A stretch of DNA of 64,000 nt from contig CAYYHU010000005.1 in the NCBI GenBank assembly GCA_964471865.1, positions 26,416 to 90,415 on the forward strand, written 5' to 3'. Source of the stretch: CAYMUC01 sp964471865. Lineage in GTDB: Bacteria > Actinomycetota > Acidimicrobiia > Acidimicrobiales > Ilumatobacteraceae. Made by a program: the position numbers and the translations under genes. Positions 8,602 to 16,444 of this stretch are shown here, piece after piece; within the stretch, counting starts at the first letter, position 1; each line of letters starts with the position of its first letter. A model generated the notes under the pieces. The model was not told the origin of the DNA and searched no databases. It saw only the letters and a list, made by a program, of their open reading frames with translations.

Positions 8602-9688
8602 TCGTGTGTTGACGCGCCATGAGGTGAGCCGAGACGAACTCGCAGTGATCGCCACCGAGATCGCCGGAACTCTCCCCCGCTACCGGATCGATCAGATCTG
8701 GGAGGGTTGGTATCTCCACGGTCTCGCAACAACCGAGATCACCACCTTGCCTGCAGGACTGCGTCGTGACCTCGATGCCCGACTTCCCGCCGCCCTCGAA
8801 CCGGTGACCGAGCGCGTCAGCGACGGCGGCGACACGATCAAACAGGTGTGGCGTCTCCATGACGGACATCTGATCGAGAGTGTGCTCATGCTCTACCGGG
8901 ACCGGGCGACTGTGTGTGTGTCCTCCCAGGCCGGATGCGCCATGGGATGCGGTTTTTGCGCGACCGGCCAGGCGGGCTTCGACCGGCATCTGCAAGCGGG
9001 TGAAATCCTCGAACAGATCGTCCGAGCAGCTCGCGGGGCCAAGGAGCGCTCACGACGACTGTCCAATGTCGTGTTCATGGGGATGGGTGAGCCCCTGGCC
9101 AACGAAGCCGCTGTCTGGACCGCGATCGAACGGGCACATGGCGATATCGGCCTCTCGGCGCGTCATCTGACCGTGTCCACCGTGGGCATCATCCCGGGGA
9201 TCCGTACCCTCGCCACCCGACCACTTCCGGTCAACCTGGCCGTGAGTCTGCACGCGGCCAACGACACGTTGCGCGATGAGCTCGTGCCGATCAACCGCCG
9301 GTATCCCCTCGATGATCTGATGGCGGCCTGCGATGACTATCTGCGCGTCAAAGGACGTCGTCTCAGTTTTGAATGGGCGATGATCGCCGGCGTCAACGAC
9401 CGGGACTCTGATGCCATGGAGTTGGCGCAGCGATGCCGATCGCTGCGCCTGGCTGCTCATGTGAATCTGATTCCGCTCAATCCGACGCCAGGCTGGCCCA
9501 CCGTGGGTTCGGCCCCCGAGCGCGTCGCCGCCTTTCGCGATCGTCTCGAGCGTCTCGGCGTGAACGCGACGGTGCGCGCCAACCGCGGCACCGATATCGA
9601 TGCGGCCTGTGGCCAACTGGCCGCCGGCGTCCGTACGACGCCGGCGACCGCGTCCGTCACGCTGTCGGCGACGCGCTCCGGACGGTGA
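8594..9688 (+). CDS. rlmN: Dual-specificity rRNA/tRNA adenine C2 methyltransferase RlmN
   Basis: 364 residues from the GTG at 8594 (an ATG at 8576 is possible but lies deeper inside mshD; a GGAG at 8580 suits the GTG). The radical-SAM motif CAMGCGFC holds three iron-sulphur cysteines near residues 115, 119 and 122. MGMGEPL follows, and the methyl-carrying cysteine is expected in DIDAACGQL near the C terminus. RlmN adds a methyl group to C2 of adenine in 23S rRNA (A2503) and some tRNAs. It shares a transcript with mshD by overlap, which looks like proximity rather than shared function. Confidence 0.95.
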   Translation: MPDRVLTRHEVSRDELAVIATEIAGTLPRYRIDQIWEGWYLHGLATTEITTLPAGLRRDLDARLPAALEPVTERVSDGGDTIKQVWRLHDGHLIESVLMLYRDRATVCVSSQAGCAMGCGFCATGQAGFDRHLQAGEILEQIVRAARGAKERSRRLSNVVFMGMGEPLANEAAVWTAIERAHGDIGLSARHLTVSTVGIIPGIRTLATRPLPVNLAVSLHAANDTLRDELVPINRRYPLDDLMAACDDYLRVKGRRLSFEWAMIAGVNDRDSDAMELAQRCRSLRLAAHVNLIPLNPTPGWPTVGSAPERVAAFRDRLERLGVNATVRANRGTDIDAACGQLAAGVRTTPATASVTLSATRSGR

Positions 9689-9826
9689 GCCAACGTCGGG
9701 CCGCCTGCGCCCTCGTCGAAGTGCGAGTGCCGACCTGTAGTGGAGTCGACACGGTTATGCGGTGGCGTAGCGAACCAACTCTCACTCGGTGCCTCGCTGA
9801 TGAAGCAGGTGCCGCTGCGACCATGA

Positions 9827-10173
9827 GCAGCACGCTGGAGCGCGCAAGCGCTGCTTAGGCTTGGAGATCGACGCGTCGAACACGGTCCGGTACTTCGCCG
9901 ACTCGATGCAGTCCTCGCTTCCTGCAATGCTGCTGGAGTCGACCTCGAGGGTGTCAACACGGTGCTTCCAACCGAACGCGAACTCGAGGTCCTGACACTC
10001 CTCGCCCAGGGTGGAACAAAACGTCGATCGCGGCTGAACGGAGTTACAGCGTCTCGACGATCCGACGCAACACCATGATTATCTACCGGAACCTGGGTGC
10101 CGCCAACAGTTCTGACGCGGTGAGCAGGGCCATCACGCTCGGCTTTCCCGTCGCGTCAGGGCGTCGTCGTTGA
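9827..10173 (+). pseudogene. Remnant of a LuxR-type transcriptional regulator (C-terminal HTH, frameshifted)
   Basis: The 467 bases between rlmN and the SPFH gene hold no intact gene but a decayed one. In one plus frame, up to about 10019, the sequence reads LPTERELEVLTLLAQGGTK, the start of a LuxR/GerE helix-turn-helix. The domain then continues one frame over as SIAAERSYSVSTIRRNTMII and YRNLGAANSSDAVSRAITLG to a stop at 10171. A single-base deletion or two-base insertion near 10020 explains the break. Upstream, the first frame is interrupted by a TGA at 9824 with regulator-like sequence still readable beyond it. Only the last ~115 residues of what was probably a larger protein remain, and the end overlaps the converging SPFH gene. 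Confidence 0.75.
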
Positions 10174-11091
10174 CGCGTCGGTGTCGGGACCTGGCCGGGT
10201 GAACAACTCAGCGATGCCAGCCAGAGATCCCATCGCCGCGGTCGTGTCGGCGGGAAGGAAGATCTTGGTGGCGTTGCCATCGGCGACTTCGGCGAGCGCT
10301 TCGAGATATTTGATGGCGATGAGATCAGGTGTCGGGTCACCGTCGTGGATCGCTTGGTAGACGGTACGAATGGCATCGGCTTCACCCAGAGCCGTGGTCT
10401 GTTGACGGAACCGTTCGGCCTCGGCCAATTCGCGTACCGCTGTGGCCTGGCCTTCGGCTTCGAGAATGACGGCCTGACGCTGTCCTTCGGCTCGGGTGAT
10501 CGCCGCCTGGCGTTCCCCATCGGCTTGGGTGACGGTGGCGCGGCGGGTTCGCTCGGCCTTCATCTGTTCGTGCATCGCCGACATCACATCCGCGGGCGGA
10601 TCGATCCGCTGGATCTCGACTCGCTTGACCCGAACACCCCAGGTGTCGGTCGCATCATCGAGGATCGAACGAAGACTCGCGTTGATCGAGTCGCGACTCG
10701 TCAGAGCTTGGTCGAGTTGGAGATCACCCACGAGGTTTCGCAGATTCGTCTGAGCGAGTTTCGTGACCGCGGTGATGAAGTCGGCGACGTTGTAGATGAG
10801 TCGTTGCGGATCGACGGGTTCGTAGTAGACGACGGCGTCGACGGCCACGACCACGTTGTCGGAGGTGATCACCTCTTGTGGGGGAACGTCCACGACGTGT
10901 TCACGCATGTCGACGAGACGCATGCGATCCACGAAGGGAATGATGAGACGCAGACCCGGATCGGCGGTCACGTGATATTTGCCCAGGCGTTCCACGACAC
11001 CGCGTTGATAGGGCCGCACGATCCGCACACTCGACGCGACGTAGACGATGAGCAGTAAGAACACGGCTGCGAGAACGATGACAGCGATCAT
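10156..11091 (-). CDS. SPFH/band-7 (stomatin-like) membrane protein
   Basis: 311 residues. An N-terminal membrane helix (residues 2-22) is followed by the band-7 domain, beginning RPYQRGVVERLGKY and VDMREHVVDVPPQ, then an alanine/glutamate-rich coiled coil with repeated AEGQRQA-like units typical of stomatins and QmcA. Such proteins oligomerise on the inner face of the membrane and organise microdomains or help proteases. Its ATG overlaps the NfeD stop by four bases; NfeD-SPFH is a classic paired operon. The C-terminal tail converges on a regulator pseudogene. Confidence 0.93.
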   Translation of the reverse strand: MIAVIVLAAVFLLLIVYVASSVRIVRPYQRGVVERLGKYHVTADPGLRLIIPFVDRMRLVDMREHVVDVPPQEVITSDNVVVAVDAVVYYEPVDPQRLIYNVADFITAVTKLAQTNLRNLVGDLQLDQALTSRDSINASLRSILDDATDTWGVRVKRVEIQRIDPPADVMSAMHEQMKAERTRRATVTQADGERQAAITRAEGQRQAVILEAEGQATAVRELAEAERFRQQTTALGEADAIRTVYQAIHDGDPTPDLIAIKYLEALAEVADGNATKIFLPADTTAAMGSLAGIAELFTRPGPDTDASTTTP

Positions 11092-11573
11092 GACGGAGTA
11101 CCTCCGGGGCTCGGGGCGGGCAGGTCGACATGACGCACGATCACGGCAGTCCCTTTGACATCGACCACCTTGACGACGGTTCCGACCGCCAAGGGACGGT
11201 GGTCGACGCTTTCGGCCCGCCAGTCCTCACGACCGAGGCGCACCGTCCCGGTCACTCCCGGGCCAGGACCGATCGCTGCGGTCACGATGGCGTCCTGACC
11301 CAAAAGACGCCGCGATCCGATGCCGTCTTGAGGGTCGGCTTTGTCGAGGCGACGTCGCAAGGGAATCAACCCGATCGCTCCCAGAGCTGACACCGCCACG
11401 AACAACAGCCACTGCAACGCGATCGATCCACCTGAAAAGGCGGCGATCCCCGCGGCAAGCGAACCGGCCGCAAAGGGCAGCAGGAAGAACGAGCCAGCTA
11501 CCGCGATCTCTCCGACGGCGAAGACGCCGACACCCGCGAGCCAGATCCAGCGCCAGAGCTCAGGACCGTCCAT
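11088..11573 (-). CDS. NfeD-like membrane protein
   Basis: 161 residues. Hydrophobic segments (LAGVGVFAVGEIAVAG, then a second helix pair at about residues 30-65) are followed by a soluble OB-fold domain with GQDAIVTAAI and VVKVVDVKGTAVIV, the usual NfeD layout without the protease domain. NfeD proteins partner with stomatin-like proteins in membrane organisation; the stomatin gene follows with a four-base overlap. I chose the ATG at 11573 because upstream residues in the same frame are arginine/glycine-rich and unlike the family. Confidence 0.9.
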   Translation of the reverse strand: MDGPELWRWIWLAGVGVFAVGEIAVAGSFFLLPFAAGSLAAGIAAFSGGSIALQWLLFVAVSALGAIGLIPLRRRLDKADPQDGIGSRRLLGQDAIVTAAIGPGPGVTGTVRLGREDWRAESVDHRPLAVGTVVKVVDVKGTAVIVRHVDLPAPSPGGTPS

Positions 11574-11584
11574 CCCCCAAGACT

Positions 11585-11947
11585 CTACCGCTCCCCCAGG
11601 TATCGGGGGTTCGCGACCCTCAGTTTGTCCTTGACGCTCGCCCATACGAGCTCGCGTACCTCCTCGGCCCGCTCGTCGAGATCCCCGGCACGAATACGTG
11701 CCGCCAACTCGGCATCGTCGCGACACCCGAGGGCCTCGAGGCGCCGACGATGGACGTCGGCCTGCGCGGGACCGAGATCCAATTCCCTCTCGACCATGGC
11801 GAGCACGTTGATCGCGACTCGGGTGTGGAATTGCAGACGACCGTCGACAGCGGTCAACACATCGCGTTCGAGCCACTCCCGCACGGACTCGACGAGTTCG
11901 GCCATATCGGGCGCGTCATGGGGTTCATGTCCGGGTCGGCTCACCAA
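11585..11947 (-). CDS. DUF6285 family protein
   Basis: 120 residues, mostly helical, resembling the DUF6285 family. MAELVESVREWLERDV begins the conserved part, followed by HTRVAINVLAMVEREL and a C-terminal VWASVKDKLRVANPRYL. The family is small and uncharacterised but regularly sits next to aminoglycoside-phosphotransferase-like genes, often with acyl-CoA dehydrogenases. Here it overlaps the phosphotransferase by seven bases, supporting a joint role. The ATG at 11947 is taken; an internal methionine at residue 15 is also possible. Confidence 0.8.
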   Translation of the reverse strand: MVSRPGHEPHDAPDMAELVESVREWLERDVLTAVDGRLQFHTRVAINVLAMVERELDLGPAQADVHRRRLEALGCRDDAELAARIRAGDLDERAEEVRELVWASVKDKLRVANPRYLGER

Positions 11948-13035
11948 CGTCCCTCCAACGCGAGAAACAGATCGTGCTCGTTTTCACAGACTCGGCGCCC
12001 GATCGCCGCGAGTTCATGGCTCCGGGCCAGACCCGTGAGATGGGTGGCGGCCTGCGAGATACACATCACACCCCAGCGCAACGTCCCGTACACCTGCCAC
12101 CAGATCAACTCGTTCAGGCTCACATCGATGCCTGAGGCCTGGGCGTACTCGTCGAGCAACTCCTCGTAGCTGCCGATGCCCGCCACCGGCTCAGGACCGC
12201 CGAATCGCCAGGCTCGAACGCACAACCACCCGAGGTCCTCGATGGGATCACCGGCATGGACGAGTTCCCAATCGAGCACCGCCGCGAGCCCGGCATCGTT
12301 CATCATGAGATTGCCGAGGCGGAAATCACCATGGACGAGGCTGCAACGCCGACTCTCGGGGCGGTTGGTCATGAGCCATTTCATCGCCAGTTCGAAGGCT
12401 GGATGGGCCTCGCCGAGCTCATCGAGAATTCCGCGATAGTGATCGATCTCCTCATCGGGCGGCAATCCAGGGACCGTCTCGGGATCGATGCGATGGATTG
12501 CGGCGAGGGCGCGGGCCGCGTCGCGGACGAAATGCGTGCGAGCCGTGGCGTGGGCCTCATCGCGCAGAATGCGCCGAGCGATCGTCTCCCCATCGACAGC
12601 TCGCACCACCATAAAGGGCTCACCGAGTTCGTCCCCGGTCCCCGACCGGATCACCTCAGGAACCGGAACCCCCTCACCATGGGCGGCTCGCAGCGCCGCG
12701 ACCTCGACGCGTAGATCTCGCGGCGAGCCTGGACGTTGACGCTGCAGGATCAGATCCTCTTCAGCGACGCGGAATCTCCAGGTTTCGCGTGACGCACCAC
12801 CCGAGAGTCGCTGCAGACCCTCGACTCGATCGACGTCGAGGACCACGGCGAGATCGCTGGCGAGTTCATGGGCGGCGTCGNNNNNNNNNNNNNNNNNNNN
12901 NNNNNNNNNNNNNNNNNNNNNNNNNNNNNNNNNNNNNNNNNNNNNNNNNNNNNNNNNNNNNNNNNNNNNNNNNNNNNNNNCGTCGAGGACCACGGCGAGA
13001 TCGCTGGCGAGTTCATGGGCGGCGTCGGTCGTCAT
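11941..13035 (-). CDS. Phosphotransferase family protein (APH/ACAD10-like), interrupted by assembly gap
   Basis: An aminoglycoside-phosphotransferase-fold protein. The catalytic loop HGDFRLGN and the metal-binding VLDWELVHAGDP are intact. Relatives include the kinase domain of ACAD10/11 that phosphorylates 4-hydroxyacyl-CoAs, so the substrate may be a CoA ester or small alcohol; drug resistance is not implied. A 100-N run sits after the first 18 codons. Both sides of the gap carry the same 47 bases, so the two contigs probably overlap and the true protein is about 315 residues, continuing directly from VVLDVDRVEGLQRL into the rest. It overlaps DUF6285 and follows the M23 peptidase by 13 bases. 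Confidence 0.85.
   Translation of the reverse strand: MTTDAAHELASDLAVVLDXXXXXXXXXXXXXXXXXXXXXXXXXXXXXXXXXXDAAHELASDLAVVLDVDRVEGLQRLSGGASRETWRFRVAEEDLILQRQRPGSPRDLRVEVAALRAAHGEGVPVPEVIRSGTGDELGEPFMVVRAVDGETIARRILRDEAHATARTHFVRDAARALAAIHRIDPETVPGLPPDEEIDHYRGILDELGEAHPAFELAMKWLMTNRPESRRCSLVHGDFRLGNLMMNDAGLAAVLDWELVHAGDPIEDLGWLCVRAWRFGGPEPVAGIGSYEELLDEYAQASGIDVSLNELIWWQVYGTLRWGVMCISQAATHLTGLARSHELAAIGRRVCENEHDLFLALEGRW
12834..12880. repeat. 47-bp direct repeat, left copy at gap edge
   Basis: These 47 bases abut the N run and are identical to 12981-13027 on its other side. The copy encodes the same N-terminal residues of the phosphotransferase, so it most likely reflects two contig ends that overlap rather than a genomic repeat. 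Confidence 0.85.
12881..12980. other. Assembly gap (100 N)
   Basis: Exactly 100 unknown bases, a conventional scaffold spacer. It lies inside the 5' end of the phosphotransferase gene and is flanked by identical 47-base sequences, so its real length is probably zero or negative. Confidence 0.95.
12981..13027. repeat. 47-bp direct repeat, right copy at gap edge
   Basis: Identical to 12834-12880. Removing the gap and one copy restores a continuous phosphotransferase frame (147 bases, 49 codons, are removed). Confidence 0.85.
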
Positions 13036-13048
13036 CAGGCCCTCCGGA

Positions 13049-14134
13049 TCAACAAAACGCTCGGACCGTCGGATAGGGATTCACGTTGGGACCGCCTCCG
13101 GGTCGGATCTCGAAATGAAGATGGGGAATGCCGATCGCATTACCGGTATCGCCGACGTAGCCGATCACGTCTCCCGCGCGCACTGGTCCGAGAGTGTCCC
13201 AGCGATCGAGATGGGCGTAGTAGTAGCGATGCCCGTCGTTACCTTGGAGATAGACAACGTTGCCGCCCAGACGGTTCGTCCCCGATCGCGCGATCCCCGA
13301 GACCACGGCAACCAGCGGCGTACCCCGAGGGCTGATGAAATCGACACCGAGGTGGCGGCGATCACCGGGGCGAGGAGCACCCCAGGTGTCGGCGAATGCC
13401 GTGGTTCCCGCCACCGGGCAGACCCAGCCCGGTCCCCCCACGACCCCGGCCGCCATCTGGCGCACCTCGACCCCGTCGCGCGCCACGACATCGTTGCGCT
13501 GCTGTTCGAAACGCGCCGCTTCGAGCGCCTGTTGAACTGCGGCATCACGCAGTCGTTGCGACTCGGCGGCTTGTAACTGCAACACCGTGCGCTCAGCGGC
13601 GATACGACGCGTTTCCAGCTCCTCTCGAGCAGCCTCCAAGGCCTTGCGCTCAGCCTCGGCTCGCCGGGTGATCGCTTCGAGGTCGGCACGTTGAGCATCG
13701 AGATCGGCGAGGTCTGCGACCGTGGTGGTCGATACGACGCTCATGAACACCGCCGCCTGGGCCTCGTCGGTGGGTCCGCGCCATCCCGTCAACAACGGCA
13801 GCGGTGACACCGCTGCGTCCATGAAACGTTCCACGACCGCGATTTCGAGTTGTTCGGTCAACTCGGCGGTACGAGCCACCGCCTCGGCGCGCTCGGTCTC
13901 GGTGACGCTGAGGGTCAGTTCGAGCTCCTCGAGACGTTCGGCGGCTTGGGCCCATTCCCCCGCGGCAGTATCGGCACGTTCTTGGGCTGCGAGGATCTCG
14001 GCTGCAGCCCGGGTGGCGGCATCATCGGCGTAACCCACCCGAGACGACCCCACCACCATGATCACGACCGCTCCCAGCGCGATCACAGCCGCTACTGCGG
14101 TCGAGATCACCTGGGAACACCGACACCGCATCAA
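13049..14134 (-). CDS. M23 family metallopeptidase with coiled coil (EnvC/NlpD-like)
   Basis: 361 residues. A signal anchor (residues 10-32) is followed by a long coiled coil (about 40-225, rich in Ala, Glu, Arg) and a LytM/M23 domain from residue 235. Zinc and catalytic residues are His261 and Asp265 in HLGVDF, His308 in YYYAHLD and His340 in PHLHFE, so the domain looks active, unlike EnvC-type activators that lack them. M23 enzymes cut peptidoglycan cross-bridges; the coiled coil suggests a septal or envelope partner. It heads a minus-strand run that continues into the phosphotransferase, DUF6285, NfeD and SPFH genes. Confidence 0.92.
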   Translation of the reverse strand: MMRCRCSQVISTAVAAVIALGAVVIMVVGSSRVGYADDAATRAAAEILAAQERADTAAGEWAQAAERLEELELTLSVTETERAEAVARTAELTEQLEIAVVERFMDAAVSPLPLLTGWRGPTDEAQAAVFMSVVSTTTVADLADLDAQRADLEAITRRAEAERKALEAAREELETRRIAAERTVLQLQAAESQRLRDAAVQQALEAARFEQQRNDVVARDGVEVRQMAAGVVGGPGWVCPVAGTTAFADTWGAPRPGDRRHLGVDFISPRGTPLVAVVSGIARSGTNRLGGNVVYLQGNDGHRYYYAHLDRWDTLGPVRAGDVIGYVGDTGNAIGIPHLHFEIRPGGGPNVNPYPTVRAFC

Positions 14135-14173
14135 TCGCGACGCTAGTGGACCGTTGGGTCTACCGTCAGAGAC

Positions 14174-14968
14174 GTGACGAGTCCGACACAGCCTCTCGTG
14201 ATGCGAGACGTCTCACTCGTTCGTGGCGCCACCACCATCCTGCATCCTCTCGACTGGACCATCGAGTCCGGTCACCACTGGTTGGTACTCGGAGGCAACG
14301 GATCCGCGAAGACCTCACTCGTTCGGATCGCGGGACTCGATCTACACCCCACTACGGGAACCGTCGAGGTCTTGGGCGAGCGTCTCGGCTCGACCGATGT
14401 GCGGACTCTGCGACGTCGTATCGGAACGGTCTCAGCCGCTCTTGGGGGACAACTGCGACCCGAGTTGAGCGTGCATGACGCCGTCATGACGGCGCGTCGG
14501 GCGGCTCTGGAGCCGTGGTGGCACACCTATGACGATGCCGACCGCGAGGCAACGCTCGAGGCCCTTGGCCGTCTCGGAGTGGCACGGCTCGCCGAGCGCA
14601 GCCTCGGATCGTTGTCCTCGGGCGAACAACAGCGGGTTCTGCTCGCTCGGGGCCTCGTCAACGACCCGGCATTGCTGCTTCTCGATGAGCCCAGTGCCCG
14701 ATTGGATCTCGCCGGTCGCGTCCAGTTGTCCCAGGCCCTTGCTGAACTCACCCAGCTACCAGCTGCTCCGTCTTTGGTGCTGGTGACCCACCATCTCGAC
14801 GAGGTACCTGCGGGAATCACCCATGTGATGATGCTGCGAGCGGGAACAGTCGTGGCCGCGGGTGAACTCGACACGACGCTGACATCGGCAGCGGTCAGTG
14901 AAACCTTCGGGCTCGAGCTCGTCCTCGAGTACCGCGCAGGACGTTTCAGCGTTCGCCCAGCAGGCTGA
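14174..14968 (+). CDS. ABC transporter ATP-binding protein with unusual Walker A
   Basis: 264 residues from a GTG. An ABC ATPase with signature LSSGEQ (residues 147-152), Walker B LLLLDEP (Asp171, Glu172) and an H-loop THH. Walker A reads GGNGSAKTS (residues 40-48): the glycine before the catalytic lysine is alanine (Ala45), and the usual proline after the first glycine is glycine. No permease gene is adjacent, so it may act alone or with a distant partner. The family, recalled from actinobacteria, is often annotated simply as ABC ATPase. It is divergent from the M23 peptidase (39 bases) and overlaps the converging SRPBCC gene. Confidence 0.9.
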   Translation: MTSPTQPLVMRDVSLVRGATTILHPLDWTIESGHHWLVLGGNGSAKTSLVRIAGLDLHPTTGTVEVLGERLGSTDVRTLRRRIGTVSAALGGQLRPELSVHDAVMTARRAALEPWWHTYDDADREATLEALGRLGVARLAERSLGSLSSGEQQRVLLARGLVNDPALLLLDEPSARLDLAGRVQLSQALAELTQLPAAPSLVLVTHHLDEVPAGITHVMMLRAGTVVAAGELDTTLTSAAVSETFGLELVLEYRAGRFSVRPAG

Positions 14969-15452
14969 GCAGCGTCTCACGGGCACGCGCGATCTCATCG
15001 GCAAGGATGCGATCGAGGACTCCTCCCGTCCACAACCGACCGCCGTACTCGAGTCGTACCGCCAGACGGGTTCCTCCGCTGTCGAGGGAGATCAACTCGA
15101 CGGTCAGCACCCAAGGCGCATGTTGACGACCGTCGAGTTCGCGTCGTTCGAACACGAGTCTCTCGACCCCCGCCGTGGCGTCGTCATGCTCGGTAACGGC
15201 CCGGCGCACCATGCGGAGACGTTTGGACCGAGCGAACGGCCCGAGGCGCGCCCGTAGCTCGACTGTCCAGGCGCGATCGATGCCACGCTGATCCTCCGAG
15301 GTGGCGTCGAGTGCGGGGGCGTGCGGTGGGACCGAATCGACGGCGACGTCGTAGATGAGACGCATCCACTGGGGATACGCCGACAGGTCGTCGACGAAGG
15401 GTCGCACGGCGTCCACGGGACGCGAGGTGACCAGTTCAGCGGTCGCTTCCAT
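14946..15452 (-). CDS. SRPBCC (START-like) family protein
   Basis: 168 residues. The opening pattern (VTSRPVDAVRPFVDDLSAYPQWM) and the C-terminal helix (LDRILADEIARARETLLSLL) match polyketide-cyclase/dehydrase-like SRPBCC proteins, which form a hydrophobic ligand cavity. Ligand and function are unknown. It follows the DUF3499 gene by 11 bases on the same strand and its end overlaps the converging ABC ATPase gene by 23 bases. Confidence 0.78.
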   Translation of the reverse strand: MEATAELVTSRPVDAVRPFVDDLSAYPQWMRLIYDVAVDSVPPHAPALDATSEDQRGIDRAWTVELRARLGPFARSKRLRMVRRAVTEHDDATAGVERLVFERRELDGRQHAPWVLTVELISLDSGGTRLAVRLEYGGRLWTGGVLDRILADEIARARETLLSLLGER

Positions 15453-15463
15453 CGTCGAGGTGC

Positions 15464-16117
15464 TCAGTCGGATCGACGACGACCGGTGAAGGCTCGTCCC
15501 AACAACGGTGTGGTGGCGTCGAGAGCACCATCGAGGGTGTCATCGAGGTCGAAGTTCGGGCTCCAGGGCAACGCCCGGGTCTCATCGAGATCGTCGCTAG
15601 GAGTCTCACCGGCCAGTTCGGCCACGGTCACATCGTCGGAGTGATCGTCGTCATCCGCGACCGGGGTGCTGAACAACGGGATGATGGTCTCTTCAGGAAC
15701 CACGCGACGTTTGCGGCGGCGTGGATGTAGGGCTTGAGAACCCACTGGCGTCGACACCGGAGTCTCCCGAGGTCCTGGGGACGGGGTGGTGACGGGATCG
15801 GTCACCTCGGGATCGCGACGCTTGCGACTCCGCGACCGTGGCGGTGTGGACTCTCGTTTCGCGGCGGCCGAAGCCGAGTTGGTCGCCACCGTGAACAGTC
15901 GCGGCGTCGGATCTCGCTGGTCGTCGAGGGTCCACCCCCGTGGTACCACCAGCGCATCGGCATGTCGGCGACACAACGCCCCCGACGTGCTCACCTCTCC
16001 GATCTCGGACAACAACTCGACGAGGAGCCGGGAGGCGTCAAAACGGTAAGCGACGACCGCGACCTCAGAACAGGCCGGACGTTCACACCGACGACTCACG
16101 GCCTTCAGGCTAGCCAT
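15464..16117 (-). CDS. DUF3499 family protein with long disordered tail
   Basis: 217 residues from the ATG at 16117. Residues 1-65 match DUF3499, a small actinobacterial domain with probable metal-binding cysteines: RRCERPACSE near the start and GALCRRHADAL later, ending PRGWTL. The remainder is low-complexity, rich in Pro, Thr, Arg and Asp, and probably disordered; usual DUF3499 proteins are shorter. No function is known. It lies downstream of tRNA-Val on the same strand and 11 bases ahead of the SRPBCC gene. Confidence 0.8.
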   Translation of the reverse strand: MASLKAVSRRCERPACSEVAVVAYRFDASRLLVELLSEIGEVSTSGALCRRHADALVVPRGWTLDDQRDPTPRLFTVATNSASAAAKRESTPPRSRSRKRRDPEVTDPVTTPSPGPRETPVSTPVGSQALHPRRRKRRVVPEETIIPLFSTPVADDDDHSDDVTVAELAGETPSDDLDETRALPWSPNFDLDDTLDGALDATTPLLGRAFTGRRRSD

Positions 16118-16289
16118 CTCGGCGTCACCACCTGGGGATGGACATCGAAGCGCAGCGACACCCGAGCACGTAGCGCCGCAGTCCGAAGCGATCCACTCAT
16201 GCAACGGCTCAGCACTGGGTCTCCAGCAACGAACGATGCAGCAGCCAACGTTCGACAGGACCACTCGATGATCGAGTCGCAACTCGATC

Positions 16290-16365
16290 TGGTGGGCGAT
16301 GCGGGCCTCGATCCCACGACCTCCACGGTGTGAACGTGGCGCTCTTCCAACTGAGCTAATCGCCC
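16290..16365 (-). tRNA. tRNA-Val (anticodon CAC), CCA encoded
   Basis: Minus-strand cloverleaf. The acceptor is GGGCGAT / ATCGCCC; the D arm is GCTC-AGTTGGAA-GAGC; the anticodon arm is CCACG-TTCACAC-CGTGG with anticodon CAC (valine); the variable loop has 5 bases; the T arm is GTGGG-ATCGAGG-CCCGC. Discriminator A (16293) is followed by an encoded CCA (16290-16292). The T loop begins with A instead of the near-universal T54. Nothing else is seen in 16118-16289 or 16366-16444. Confidence 0.92.
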
Positions 16366-16444
16366 TCGTGCGGGACGGCACCATATCACCGCTCCCCTCA
16401 GATCCACCACCCGCTGCTCGGCGGTGGTGTCTCGGCCCTGGTCG

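Noticed and set aside
9689..9826. Intact small gene upstream of the LuxR remnant
   Set aside because: Short open frames here have no start-site support and fit the decayed regulator better than a separate gene.
12834..13027. Genuine tandem repeat or mobile-element target duplication
   Set aside because: The copies abut a 100-N scaffold gap inside one gene and restore it when merged, which points to a contig overlap.
11941..13035. Aminoglycoside resistance gene
   Set aside because: The fold matches phosphotransferases, but the neighbours (DUF6285) and overall family point to an ACAD10-like metabolic kinase.
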